This document shows, piece by piece, positions 9,446 to 20,644 of a stretch of 64,000 nt of DNA. Every line of letters begins with the position of its first letter. The first letter of the stretch is position 1. Under the pieces are notes generated by a model that ran no database searches, was not told the DNA's origin, and saw only the letters and a list, made by a program, of their open reading frames with translations. The position numbers were made by a program, and so were the translations under genes. Origin of the DNA: Heterostelium album PN500 (lineage: Eukaryota; Evosea; Eumycetozoa; Acytosteliales; Acytosteliaceae); the NCBI RefSeq assembly GCF_000004825.1, contig NW_008805064.1, positions 868,001-932,000 on the forward strand, written 5' to 3'.

Positions 9446-12346
9446 TTATTGATTTGTCTTTTTAGTTAATCCTCTTGGAATTAATAAAGTTGGTCTTCTT
9501 GTAGGAATATTTGCTGCTGAGGCAGTTGGTTTTGTTACTTGACCGGCTGGTATTGGCGCTTTGCCACCACCGGGTGGTTTCGATCGAGCGACATTCAATA
9601 TCTTGCCCATAAAGTATTTTTGATTCATCTTGAGTGCTTTCTCTACGTTCTCTTGATCCGGTAAATCCATGTAGGCAAACGGTCTACCACCGGCTTTCGA
9701 TATCAATCTGATCTCTGTCCATTCGAATCCTTTGCCAGTGAAGAACTCTTCCATCTTCTCTTTGGTAACAGTCTTGGCCAAATTGTTGATAAACAGTGTT
9801 TTACCCTCGGTGTTGGCATAGTTAATTTCCTTGCCTTCTTCGGTTTCGGCACCGGCACCACCGGTTGTCGTATCCATTGGTGTGATACCGCCAGCAGCTT
9901 CCAACTGTTGTTTCTCTTCTTGACGACGTTGTTGATGTCTCTTGGTGGAGTAATCGACCTTTAGTTTGAATCCCTGGAGTTCGAGACCATTGACTTGTTC
10001 CAGTGCTTTGGCTGCACTCTCACCCAGCTTGTACTCGACGAAAGCAATACCTTTGGAACGTCCTTTCCTATCGGTAACAATCTCTGTAAGATCCAACTCA
10101 CCAAACGGTTTGAACAACTCTATCAATTGCTCGACAGTGGTTGCAAACGATATATTGGAAACAAATAAAACTTTCTTTAAATCAATCTTTGGTTTTCTTT
10201 CTTCTCTTGGTGGTTTACCATTATTATTATTATTATTATTATTATTCTTATCACTATTCCTATTATTCTTTGTTCCTTTTTCACCTTTTTGTCTCTTTCT
10301 ATCATTATTACTATTTGATCTTTCATCAGTCAACTTTCTCTTTCTCTCTGCATCTTCCATACGTTTCTGTTCACGTGCCATATTCTCTGCGATTACCTTT
10401 TCTTGTTTGGCCCACCACTTTTGGTAGCTAGAGAGTGCATGTTGCTGTTGTTTCAAATCACCATACAAACGTTCGAAATCTATCCAATCTTGGAATACCT
10501 GAGCAGTGGTATCTTCGGCATGTGCAGCTTCACCATAGATCGTTCTACACTTTTCGAAACCAGCACATTCCAACTCGATATCAATATACTCTGTACATAT
10601 ATAATACTGCTTATTGAAACTGAGCAACAAATCAAATTGTTTTCTCGATTCCTCTATCGATTTAAATTGTCTATATTCAAACTTTGCCCAGAATAATAAT
10701 AATTCACTTATTACCATTGTTACTTCTGTTGAATTAACTATATATAAAATAAAGACAATTAATATTAGTATTATTATTGTTTTAAATAAAAAAAGTTATT
10801 AAATATATTACATTGTATAAAATAATCATAATATCTTTGGAAATGTTGTCTTAATAGTTGAATGGTTGATGTTTCTTTTACGGTTGATCTGTAGTGTCTC
10901 CAGAGATAATCGAATCTCGCGTTGAATATCAATTTAAAGTCGTTGATAGTTGCCAGTCCAGCTATTAATGCTCTCTCGAATACCTGTTCCAACATTTCGA
11001 TCGCTTTGGAGTGACTCTCCAACGACTGTAGGTAATGTACCCAGAGGTCACCACTCCAGTAGATGTTTCGAAGTGCTCGATCGTAGGTTGCAAACAAACG
11101 ATTGTCATCGACCAACCGATTGCTATCTTCATACTGAAGATACTCGCTCCACAGCTGCCAACTATCGGCATGTCTCGAGATGGCACGTTCAAACAACACC
11201 AAAGCTCTCATCGGTTTCTTCTTTTGTTCGAATCGAACATACTCTAGCCAATTGGCAACGGTATCACCACCGGTGCCAGTTAGTTTCTCTTCGAACGCTT
11301 GATGTTCTTCCATTTGTTTTAGAGCTGTTTTATATCTGGTTTGAAGTGTTATATCACTATCTGGTTTATAATCATTGCTACTACTACTATTGTTGTTGTC
11401 ATCGTTTAATGCATTCTCCCAATCTAAATAACTTGTATACAATTCCTCTAAATCTATTTGTGGACATGCCAATTGATTGTGATAGATCTGTCTGATTCTG
11501 GTGATCTGTGATTGATATTCAGCTTGGAGTGATCGATCGACTCCACTCTGAACGTTCATCTCGAATATTCTGTATTGTGCCCACAACAATGGTGATTCAA
11601 CAATGTGATCGACACAAAAAGTGATAGCTCTCTCATAGATCGTTCTAATAGTCTTGAACTGCTGTGTATCACTCTGCTTGATATCCTTTGTAGACATTAA
11701 ATTGGGTGCATTCACCTCTTGAATGTATTGACAATATTTAATCCAAATTCTAACCGCTATTAGAATATAAAGTTAAAATTAGTTTATAAATTAATTTACA
11801 ATCAATATATTAATATATTTACATACATAAGAAATCCTTGATGGCCAATTCAAATAGATCGATCATCTGTTGATAATCAAGATCGTTTTGATTCTTTTCG
11901 TCTTCCAACCAAGGTAACCATACACTCTCTGGCAATGGGAATACTGACTGACATGACTTTCTTGCCAATCTCAATCTCTCTTTATCGACATGTTTAACTT
12001 TACGCAATGAATTTATATATTCCAAATGTTTTTCAAATGAATATGGATTCTCTCTAACCTAATGAATATGAATATTAAATAAAATATATGTTAACAAACA
12101 ATTGTTTGATGGAATGGAATTATGAATGAAGTGAACTTCAAAAACACATACCTTTATTTCCAAATGTTCAATTGCTTCACTTGAAACTGTATTTGAATCA
12201 TCATCAGAGTCATCATCATCATCATCATCAGAGTCATCTGAAGAATCATTATCATCATCATCAGAACTTATATCTACACCATTTTCACCATCTTGTTGTT
12301 GATCCATTTCATCGTCTTCATCATCTTTATACTCTCTACTGAACAT
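9446..12346 (-). CDS. sart3: SART3/Prp24-like U4/U6 snRNP recycling factor (887 aa)
   Basis: Four exons: 12152-12346, 11827-12058, 10812-11756 and 9446-10737. The N-terminus is an acidic Asp/Ser run. Residues about 70-590 are HAT (half-a-TPR) helices with the usual spaced aromatic residues (VRIWIKYCQYI, WLEYVRFE, LWSEYLQYE, WIDFERLY). A Lys/Asn-rich linker and two RRMs follow. RRM1 (about 647-720) has RNP2 LFVSNI and RNP1 KGIAFVEY. RRM2 (about 770-840) has LFINNL and RPFAYMDL. SART3 binds U6 snRNA and helps U4/U6 re-anneal in the nucleus; in animals it also carries USP15/USP4. The C-terminus (TLLIPRGL) resembles SART3, but the LSm-binding SNxDFxKxF tail of human and yeast proteins is absent. 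It shares a 501-bp promoter region with the eIF4E gene. Confidence 0.92.
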
Positions 12347-12847
12347 AGTGTGTTATATCAATTACTTATAATATTGTAATAACTTTTTAATTATGTTAAA
12401 TTTTTAAAAAAAAAAATAAAATAAAATAAAATAAAAAATAATATTAAATTTTATTTATAAAAAAATCATCAATTGTGAAGTTAAATGTTTTATTGAGCGA
12501 ATCATTCACACAAAAAAAAAAACATATATATTTCTTGCTATTTTTGTTCAAAAAAAAAAACTAAACTATACTAAAAGTTTTAAACTATTTGTTTTATTAT
12601 TATTATTATTGTTATTATTATTTAATCAAAATCGATTAGTTTTAAATAATTTAATCGATTAAGTTAATTATTTTTATTATTATTATTTTTTAAAACAAAA
12701 CAAAACAAAACAATCATTTATTGTTATATAGATCTATATTATTACTATCTAAACTTATATACTTATATACTTATATATATATTTAAACTATTCGTATTTT
12801 ATTTATTTGAATAGAATTATTTTAAAATCAATCTTTTATTTATTTAT
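12347..12847. promoter_or_regulatory. bidirectional AT-rich promoter between SART3 and eIF4E genes
   Basis: Both flanking genes are transcribed away from this 501-bp interval. It consists of A/T runs, an (AAAAC) run at about 12692-12711 and an ATTATT run, with no ORF of note. No specific factor site could be named. Confidence 0.5.
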
Positions 12848-13819
12848 ATGATGAATAACAACAATAGTAGTAGTAGTACAAACGGTCATGGTAGTTCTGA
12901 ATCGAATGGCACAGAAGCATTAGATAGTAATGGATTTCATAAATTAGATTGTAGTTGGACGATATGGGTTGTAGATCCCACCAGAAAGATTACAACACAA
13001 TCAAATACAGCTAACCAAACCTCACATGATGACTACATGTCAAGTCTAGAGAATCTAGGTTCTTTTGAAACAGTAGAAGATTTTTGGATGTATGTATATA
13101 TACATATCTATATCTCTTTAATAAATAATGATACTAATCAAATCAATCTTTCTTATCTAAAACTATCAATCGTTCAGATTATATCATAAACTTAAACCAC
13201 CCTCAAAGATGGCACACGACGAAACTTATCATATATTTAAAACAGGTATCAATCCTACATGGGAAGATCCAATAAATAAATCTGGTGGAAAATGGGTTTT
13301 GAACATCTCTGGAAACAATAGAGCATCTTTCTATGATATCGATACAATCTGGGAGAATATTGTAAGAACAAAAATCAAAAACATCATAAATCATAAATCA
13401 TAAATCATAAATCATAAATCATAAATCATAAATCATAAATCATAAATCATAAATCATAAATCAAATCGAGAAACAATAATTAACTGTTATCTATCTTTCT
13501 TTACATCATTATTAATATTATTATTATAATACAGGTTTTAGGTGTTGTAGGTGAGACTATTGATACAGAAAGAGATATTTGTGGTCTTGTTTTAAATAAA
13601 CGTTTTAATCTCGAGAGAATTTCCGTCTGGAACAGAGATTCTTCGAATTCGAAAGGCATTGAATCACTGAAAACCAACATTTTAGATACACTTCCACCCA
13701 ACTCTAATAACTCAAAACTCAATATCAAATATCAGATACACAATACCCAAATGAACAATTCACAAGGTTCCATACCAACCAATAACCCAACAGGCGCACC
13801 AACAACCACTGCCTCCTAA
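12848..13819 (+). CDS. eIF4E-family cap-binding protein, 4EHP-like (236 aa)
   Basis: Three exons: 12848-13089, 13178-13361 and 13535-13819, all in frame with GT/AG introns. After an Asn/Ser-rich head the eIF4E core is clear: LGSFETVEDFW, ILYHKLKPPS, FKTGINPTWEDP, GGKWVLNI, ENIVLGVVGE, ICGLVLN and RISVWN. The second cap-stacking Trp (in PTWEDP) and the third-position Trp (in ISVWN) are present. The first stacking Trp (W56 of human eIF4E) is a Tyr, in SHDDYMSSL, as in class II 4EHP/eIF4E2. 4EHP proteins bind the mRNA cap weakly without promoting initiation and act as translational repressors; the same is inferred here. Intron 2 holds a 7-bp microsatellite. Confidence 0.9.
13385..13461. repeat. 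(CATAAAT)11 microsatellite in an intron
   Basis: Eleven exact tandem copies of CATAAAT, 77 bp, within intron 2 of the 4EHP-like gene. The donor lies at 13362 and the acceptor at 13534, so splicing signals are not part of the repeat. Confidence 0.95.
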
Positions 13820-14193
13820 TAACCACTGTATGTAAAGTATCAGTCAGTGATAATAATAATAATGATAATCATAAATAAATTTATGATTCATAATAATAAC
13901 AAGCTAAAGTTAACTAAACCACTACAAATTAATTATGTGCTGGTAATACCGAATAAATAAATAAAAAAAAAAAGAACAAAAGTTATAAACCAACAACATC
14001 TAAAAGGTAATAAATTACTGTTTACTTCCTTGCCTTATTTTATTTTTTTGTAATTTATTTTGGTTTTTTTTATTTTTATTTATTTTTATTTATTTTTATT
14101 TATTTTTATTTATTTTTATTTATTTTTATTTATTTTCCATGAGTTTTCATCGAAATTTCGTATGGGATCCTCACATTCTTTGCAAAAGTTTTA
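13820..14193. other. intergenic spacer between eIF4E-like gene and tRNA-Ala
   Basis: No gene seen. It holds the 3' flank of the eIF4E-like gene and a T-rich tandem repeat (annotated separately). Confidence 0.6.
14071..14136. repeat. 10-bp tandem repeat (TATTTTTATT)
   Basis: About 6.6 perfect copies of a 10-bp T-rich unit. It lies 3' of tRNA-Ala and is probably slippage-derived. Confidence 0.92.
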
Positions 14194-14266
14194 TGGACTA
14201 GAAGGGTATCGATCCCTTTACCTCTCGCATGCTAAGCGAGCGCTCTACCATCTGAGCTACAAGCCC
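14194..14266 (-). tRNA. tRNA-Ala (AGC)
   Basis: The minus strand gives GGGCTTG at the 5' acceptor side, the D arm GCTCAGATGGTAGAGC, and the anticodon arm CGCTCGC-TTAGCAT-GCGAG with anticodon AGC. The T arm AAGGG-ATCGATA-CCCTT and CTAGTCC plus A close the cloverleaf. The acceptor stem has one G-T wobble and one T-T mismatch. Internal A-box and B-box (GATCGATACC-like) elements are present. Length is 73 bases with no intron. Confidence 0.93.
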
Positions 14267-14305
14267 TGTGATGGGTTCATTTTTTATTTTTAAGTATTTG
14301 ATTTA

Positions 14306-14986
14306 GGAAATCCTCATCAGCAAAGGATTCTCCCTCCTGGACACCTTCACCACATAGCCAAGATCAAAGACCAAAAAGGGCGAGACACTCTCTTCAAACT
14401 ATTCGCTAGATGTCTACCGCTCTCTAAGATAGACCTCACCTTCTGTATACACTGCTTACCATTCGTATTCACAGGTCTCCCACCGATCAAGATCACCGAG
14501 CACCACCTCTTCAAATACACCTACAAACCCATCATAAAACGGATCATACACATATTTACCGGGGAAACTCTCGACTGGGAGTTCGACATCCTCAAGATGA
14601 CAAGCAAAAACGAGCTACAATCAAAACGTAATTGCTATCGTACTGCACCAGGTCTGGATTCTTCACTGCAAACTCGCGCACAACTCCCTCATCACACCCA
14701 CCACCTTCTATCACGCAACAACCAACATTAACAAACTAGCTAAACTAGAATACCACAAACTAATCAGAAAATCAAAACAAGACTTCGGTCGAAACAACTC
14801 AAACATTCAAACATATCAATCAAAATGGCTGAAGAAGCTAGACGACTTCAAACTCATCTGGAACCACCAAACCTGGAACTTCCCAACGCCATCACACCTC
14901 ATCAGCAAATAAACAAATAAAAATAAAATCCATCTGAGTATTCTTCAAGATATGAGAATACTTTAAAAAAAAAAAAAAAAAAAAAA
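14306..14986 (+). mobile_element. 5'-truncated non-LTR retrotransposon (LINE), TRE-like, upstream of tRNA-Ala
   Basis: 681 bp flanked by exact 11-bp target-site duplications, TATTTGATTTA, at 14295-14305 and 14987-14997. It ends in a poly-A tail of about 22 A (14965-14986). Base use is C- and A-rich on this strand, unlike its neighbours. It codes the C-terminal end of an ORF2-type protein in two successive frames: first IDLTFCIHCLPF...EHHLFKYTYKP, resembling the Cys/His knuckle of L1-clade ORF2, then IVLHQVWILHCKLAH...PSHLISK and a stop. One frame change near 14640 separates them, so it is dead as well as truncated. The insertion point is 28 bp upstream of the 5' end of the tRNA. Dictyostelid TRE5 elements target about 48 bp upstream of tRNA genes, so a TRE5 relative is likely. 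The intact duplications suggest it is fairly young. Confidence 0.85.
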
Positions 14987-14997
14987 TATTTGATTTA

Positions 14998-15322
14998 TTC
15001 TTCTGTTGTATTAATTGTTTTTTTGACCTACTTTTTGAGTTTTAATGGGTCTTTAAAATAATTTGATTCAATTAAGAAAAGGACATATGTTTATTAAGTT
15101 AATTCATATTTCTCTTCAAGATAAAAGGTAACTTTAAAAATTTTTTTTAAATTTTTATTCTTTAAAAAAAAAGATAATCCTACAGAGGGAATAGAAGTGC
15201 TTGATATCATCGACCAACTCAAATATATTACTCCTAAAGGCAGAGACTTAATGTAGAGTCTTCAAGCTTCTTTTGGTAAAAAAAAAAAAAAAAAAAATTC
15301 TTTTAGGCTATTTATTATCACT
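14998..15322. other. intergenic spacer with a possible small retroposed fragment
   Basis: At 15164-15296 a stretch ending in 19 A residues is flanked by the 7-mer ATTCTTT (15157-15163 and 15297-15303). Inside it a short + strand frame reads NPTEGIEVLDIIDQLKYITP and continues to a stop. It looks like a retroposed gene fragment, but the duplication is short. Confidence 0.35.
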
Positions 15323-17125
15323 TTATTCGTCTGAATCTTCTGAATCTTCTGAATCATCATCATAATTATTATGTTCATTATCATCATTATCATCATTATC
15401 ATCATTATCATCATTATCTTTATCTTTATCGTTTAATATTAATTGATTTAGTATATCAAAATGAATGATTCCACCTTCTAATCCACCATCTGCAATCATC
15501 AGATAATGATTGGTTGTGTTGTCAAGTTTTCTAATATAAAAAAGTTGACTATCCAATTTTGGAAAGAATACATAAAGTGTTTCGATAGTTGATGGCAATG
15601 TTTGTAGTGGATTGTTGACAAGGAATCGATGAATGACTCTTAAAGTTGTAAGTGTAGATGGAAGTACATAATCAGCTAGAGTCTGATCATAGTTTGATAA
15701 ATCAATGTCGGTCACTGATTCCGGTATGGAATGAGGAAGAAGAGGTAATGTATATTCCTGACTGAGCACCAGTGTTTTCACTGTTTTTGGAATCAAACCA
15801 ACAGGGATTTCATGATTGTAAACTTCGCCGAGATTCAGCTCTTCCAAGCCTTCAGGAAACACTCCCGCTACCAAAGGATGATTATAAACCCCCAATGAAA
15901 GATTCTTAACTTTCGATGGTAGTTGACCAACTGAGAGAGGTTGAACAGAGTTGATTTGACTACAGATATCGAGGTTCTCTATCGTACAGGAGCTAGGAAT
16001 GATTCTTGGATCGAGTGTGTTTAAACATTCACCTAGATCCAGATCTTCATAGTTGGAATCTGCTGCCGGTGTTGGAATGACATCTGGTAGCAGTGTAAAT
16101 GGATCAGCAGAGTCGAATGCCTCAAGATAGATGGTAACGAGTGTCTTTGGAAGATCATCTGGTTTCAGAGTGTATCCCGATGGCCTTAGGTAAAGTAAGA
16201 GTTCTTTGAGATTCGGTAGCGATTTCAATTGTTGAATATTACTAAACGATGCGTTAGTGATACCGGAGAGCGCTTCAATACTGGTGGGGAGTGCCGGTAG
16301 GTTGAGTTCATAGGGAAGGTTGAATTTAAGTCTTTCCAATTGTTTTGGAATTACAGCGGCCGAGAGAATATGTGAATAGCTTCCAAGCTGTAGTTCTTTT
16401 AGAGAAGCAGGAAGAGTACCAACTTCAAATGGTAGATTATATCCTCCAAAAGAAACGTACTCCAATGAATCCGGTAGCCAACCTTTCTCCAAATGCTTTC
16501 TGAACGTGAAAAACCCAAGATTTTTGATATTCGCTGGTATACAACCAACGGCCAAATTATTATCGAAATAAATTTCATATTTAACAACATTGGAATCGAC
16601 CACTTTGTCATAAACAGCTAGCATCGTTTCCACATCACAGTCAGAATAAAATAAAATTTTTGAAACAACTGGATCAATTTTTAGTTGCTTTATATCATTT
16701 TGTTCTGAAAATAATAATAAAATTAAGAATAGAAATGTATTTTGATTAGAATTGAATAGATAGATAATGTTAAAACATTATAAAATTGATATTGATATAT
16801 ACATACTATGGTTAAATGTAAATTCATCAATGCTTGAGTAAACACTAGTTCCAATACATAATACACAATCATCGAGATTCTTTAGAACTGTCTCGTATTG
16901 CTTCCTATAGGAATGGAGATGAAAATCTGCAATTTCATCCAACTGTCGCGATGTGCTATAGAACTCTTCACTGTCCAACGTAAGATATTTATCACGATCT
17001 TCGAACCATCTTTTACAAGTTAAACTGAAACATAATCTATCTATCGCATTTGGTATCAATTCAACTATCTTATTTAATAAAAGATGTGATAAATTTACAA
17101 ATATATGATTATTATTATTATTCAT
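15323..17125 (-). CDS. F-box and FNIP-repeat protein (566 aa)
   Basis: Two exons, 16807-17125 and 15323-16704; the intron keeps frame (GTATGT...TTTCAG). The N-terminus holds an F-box (NLSHLLLNKIVELIP... LTCKRWFEDR), expected to bind Skp1 in an SCF ubiquitin ligase. From residue about 150 come at least ten FNIP-type leucine-rich repeats (pattern IPxxhxxLxLxxYNxxhxxGxLPxSh), for example LPASLKELQLGSYSH and IPKTVKTLVLS. These make a solenoid for substrate binding. The C-terminus is a run of Asp, Asn, Glu and Ser. FNIP repeats are an amoeba and giant-virus speciality and are very numerous in dictyostelids. The substrate is unknown. Confidence 0.88.
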
Positions 17126-17750
17126 TCATTAATGAAATAAAAATAAAAACTGTCATGTGATGTTTTTTATTTATTGTTTTTAAGAGAAATTTATTTGAAA
17201 CTTTGGATTTTTTTTAAAACAATCCTCAAATCTACACAATTTTAGTACAAAGAAATCATAGGTTTTATCATTGGGAAACGAGATTCTGTATTACATGAAT
17301 CCAACTGATAAATAAGCAGCAAAAATACAATACCATTACTAAAAAAAAACAAGATATTTTTACAAAAATCTTGATCAAAACAAAGACATTCCAGCCAAAA
17401 AAGAATTGTTGATCATAATATATATTTCAACTAATAAATATTAAATCAATCTACAAGTATCAGTCAATAAAGATTCGTTTTAATCGAGATAAGACTTTTG
17501 AATCTTACCACTATGTCGATGTTGCAGGTTTTAAACTCAGGTAAAACACCTATTTCTAAGACAATATAATTATATTTAAATATTTGAGTTGAGCAAGTAA
17601 CCCATTTTTAAGAATTAATTATCTTCATATTAAAATTTAAATATTAAAGAAATTTTTTATTTATTTTATTTTCTGTTTATTTCATTAGAGTTTGAATGAA
17701 TTAAAAAACCTATTTTTTTTTTTTTTTTTTTAATTTAAATATAGATCTAT
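17126..17750. other. AT-rich intergenic spacer
   Basis: 625 bp between the promoter side of the FNIP gene and the 3' end of the secreted-repeat gene. No ORF, RNA or repeat of note. Confidence 0.6.
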
Positions 17751-19679
17751 TTAATTAAAGAATCCACTTGATGCACCACCAAATTGACCAGTTAGATCAC
17801 CAGTTGCTCTTGCTTCTCTATTGATCAAAAATTCTTGCAATTTATAGATGTAGTTGAGTTGGTTACGCAATTCATCATTGGTTTCATCGGTATTGTCCTT
17901 ATCAAGACTTGGGAATCTTTCATAAATGTCAGCTAAACGGCTTCTGATCTCACGGAGTTCGTCTCTGTTTATCTCGAATCCACTGGCACCAGCATTCTTT
18001 CCAAAGCTGCTCTTCAATTCACTGACATGATCGACGAGGTGATTGGCATTGTTGGCAAGAGCCAAATCGTTGAGATTCTCTTGGTTTTCACCCAACAGCG
18101 ATCTCAATGCATTAGTCCAGTCTTCGGCTTGATCCTCCTTTTGGCTACTGAGACCCTGGATTATACGGACAATATTGAGAAAGTCTGGAGATGATTCTCT
18201 AGTTTCATCTTGAGTGTTGCTCCATTGTTGTAAATGATTAACAAAATCAATGCTATTTAGCTCATCATTTGCCAAAAGTTGATTCAAAAATTCTGAAAAA
18301 GAATCTTTTTGTTGCACGTAACGTGAACGGTGAGCTGGAATACCATATGGTGCTTCCTCTACTTCTCTTGCTTTGGCAGCAGTAGTTGGAGCAGCAGTCA
18401 AAGCTGGGGCAGAGGGTGAGGTAGTAAGTCCGGCAGTAACTTGAGCGACGGTGACTCCTGGTAAGTGTGCAATCGATGCTCCGGCAATAGATACACCTGG
18501 AACATGGGCCAATGATTGTCCGGCAATTGAAAGTCCAGAGACATGAGCAACAGAGGCACCAGAAACATGAGCTAACGATTGTCCAGCAATAGACAAACCA
18601 GAAACATGGACAGAGGATGAACCAGTTGCTGGATTGTGAGAAGTTGTTTTGTTATCGCCTGTGGTTGGCTTCTTACCCAAATGCAATAGAGAACTCAATA
18701 AAGCACCGAGTCCCTTGAGAAGTTCACCAATTAAATCTTCTTGGAGTTTAGATTGGGCTGGTCTGGCACGCAACTTGACCAAAATGTTTTGGATGATTGA
18801 GGAGATTCTTGGTAAAAGTTGGCGAATTTTGTCTCTAATTTCTGGGGTGATTTCGAAATCTGCTCTCTCCAAATCGTGATTGTATTTACCGATTTGGCTC
18901 GAGGTTTGGGCTTCCGGTGATTTTGGCTTGACACCTGCGAGGGTTTCAAGCAAGTTTCTTAGACCACCGAAAACACTTCCAAGAAGTGATCCAATAAATC
19001 CAAAATTGTCTTCTCTCTCGACCTGCTTACTTAGTTTAGCCCAGTTGTCGAGTTGACGAGTGAGATCAGATGCATTTGATTCCTCTGCTTGATTTGGTTG
19101 GAAGATACCCAAAACTGAACCAATAAGACTGAATGCACCGTTGAGAATATTACCAACGATTCCAGCAAGGAATTGCTCTTGAAGAACATCCTTGTTTTGG
19201 AAGTCTTTGTTTTCAATGAGCCAGTTGACGAGTTGTTTGTCTAGTTCGTTCGAGACTACCTCTTCTTCTTTGTTGCCACCGAAAAATAGGCCAAGGAGAT
19301 TATTTAAACCAGTAAGACCTTCTTCTTCCTCCAATAGTGCAATCTTTGAATGTTGTTGATTGGTCTGATCTTTTTGAGTGTTGGCCCAATTGTGAAGCTC
19401 TTTGGCAAAGTCATCATGGTTGGAGGAGAGTATTCTTAACAGTAAATCAAGTTGTGAGAGTTCAGTTTCCAAGTTTTTCGAACGGAGATCATCACCCCAT
19501 TTGTTACTCTCTGCTTCAAGAGCCTTAAAAAAAATTAAAAAAAAAATAATAATTAATTCTTTGTTTTTTTTTTTGTTTTTTTCCTATCTTTTAATAATTA
19601 ATTAATGACTTACGGTTGTTGAAGCAATAGAAAACAATACAAGGAAAATCAGTAAAACTGATTTATCTTTGAGTAACAT
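17751..19679 (-). CDS. secreted repeat protein with Trp-helix repeats and a Ser/Gly/Ala/His repeat block (612 aa)
   Basis: Two exons, 19614-19679 and 17751-19523. Exon 1 codes exactly the first 22 residues, MLLKDKSVLLIFLVLFSIAS and two Thr, a clear signal peptide; the intron is GTAAGT...TTTAAG. The mature protein holds five or six weakly similar segments of the type L...(L/F)xxxLxxWxxxxxx(E/Q), for example FAKELHNWANTQKD, LDKQLVNWLIEN, LTRQLDNWAK, FVNHLQQWSNTQDE and AEDWTNALRSLLGE. They alternate with Gly-rich hydrophobic stretches (LLGLFFGG, IGSLLGSVFGG). Residues about 290-350 are short tandem repeats (HVSGLSIAGQSLA, HVPGVSIAGASIA). No Cys-rich or catalytic domain is seen. I do not recognise the family. 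An extracellular matrix or coat role is only a guess. Confidence 0.8.
18420..18625 (-). repeat. coding tandem repeat block (HVSG/SIAG units)
   Basis: Inside the secreted protein gene. About four degenerate units of 13-18 codons built from H(V/L)(S/P)G(L/V)(S/T)(I/V)AG plus QSLA or ASIA. The DNA units are near copies, which points to slippage or unequal exchange. Confidence 0.8.
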
Positions 19680-20644
19680 TTTTTTTTTATTTGGTGTTGT
19701 AGTTGTTGGTGTTAAGAAAACAAACAATTGGATAGGAAACTCAAACAGAAAAAAAAAAAATATAATAATTTATAATATATTATATAATTAATAATTAAGA
19801 AACTTAATTAAATTGCTATTTGGAAATGAAAATCAATATGATTGATTTATATATTGTATGTTATTATTATTTTTTTTAAAAAATTATATTTATGAGTAAC
19901 AACAAATGATTTTAAAATAAATGATGGTTGGTAATATGAAATCACTAGCAAAGTTATTATTCAAACAGAATTTGAGTGTGTATCTACAATAGATGATGAG
20001 CTTTTGATACAGAACATCATATTCATTGCATAATATATCACCCTAATTTTGGCAATGATTTTGATTGTGTTTATTGAATAATCCAACCATTCATTATTAT
20101 GAATAAACGGGACCTATAATAAGATTTTAATAGTGAGCCAGTTAGTTATCTTATCATCTATACACTTATGATTGTTTATTTTGTTTGTAGTTAAGTTATT
20201 TAATTAACCACAACACCCTATTCATTTATTATTATTCTTATAGGTGTTTTCATATGAAAGTGATAAACATTAAAACAATGAAACTGAAAATCTGATCAAA
20301 AAAAAAAAAAAAAAAGTGGGAATTGCTTTTCACTCTTGCATATAATTGATTGTAGGGTCACACAAATAAAAAAATTATTTGTAATAAATAGATAAAATTT
20401 AATCAATAAATATAACTAGTTATTTATGATTGAAAGATTAGTGCATAAATAAATAATCCTAATATATAAAGTGAGAAATCTTTATAACTTTTTTTTTTTT
20501 TAAATATTATTGTTTAGAAATTTACAACAAAATAAAATGATCATCAAATTTTATCATGATTTCAAGCTCCGATTTTTTGCAAAATGATTAATGATTATGA
20601 TTTTTTTTTATTTTCCAATTTTTTAATTTAATTATTGATTTAAT
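19680..20644. promoter_or_regulatory. bidirectional promoter region, secreted repeat gene / MST gene
   Basis: 965 bp of AT-rich DNA between divergent genes, with poly-A at about 20300 and poly-T at about 20490. No ORF or RNA gene seen. Confidence 0.5.

Noticed and set aside
9966-10427. 153-codon + strand ORF with long Leu run
   Set aside because: Antisense of the Lys/Asn-rich linker and RRM1 of SART3.
13385-13461. Regular direct repeats resembling a CRISPR array
   Set aside because: A 7-bp microsatellite without spacers in a eukaryotic intron.
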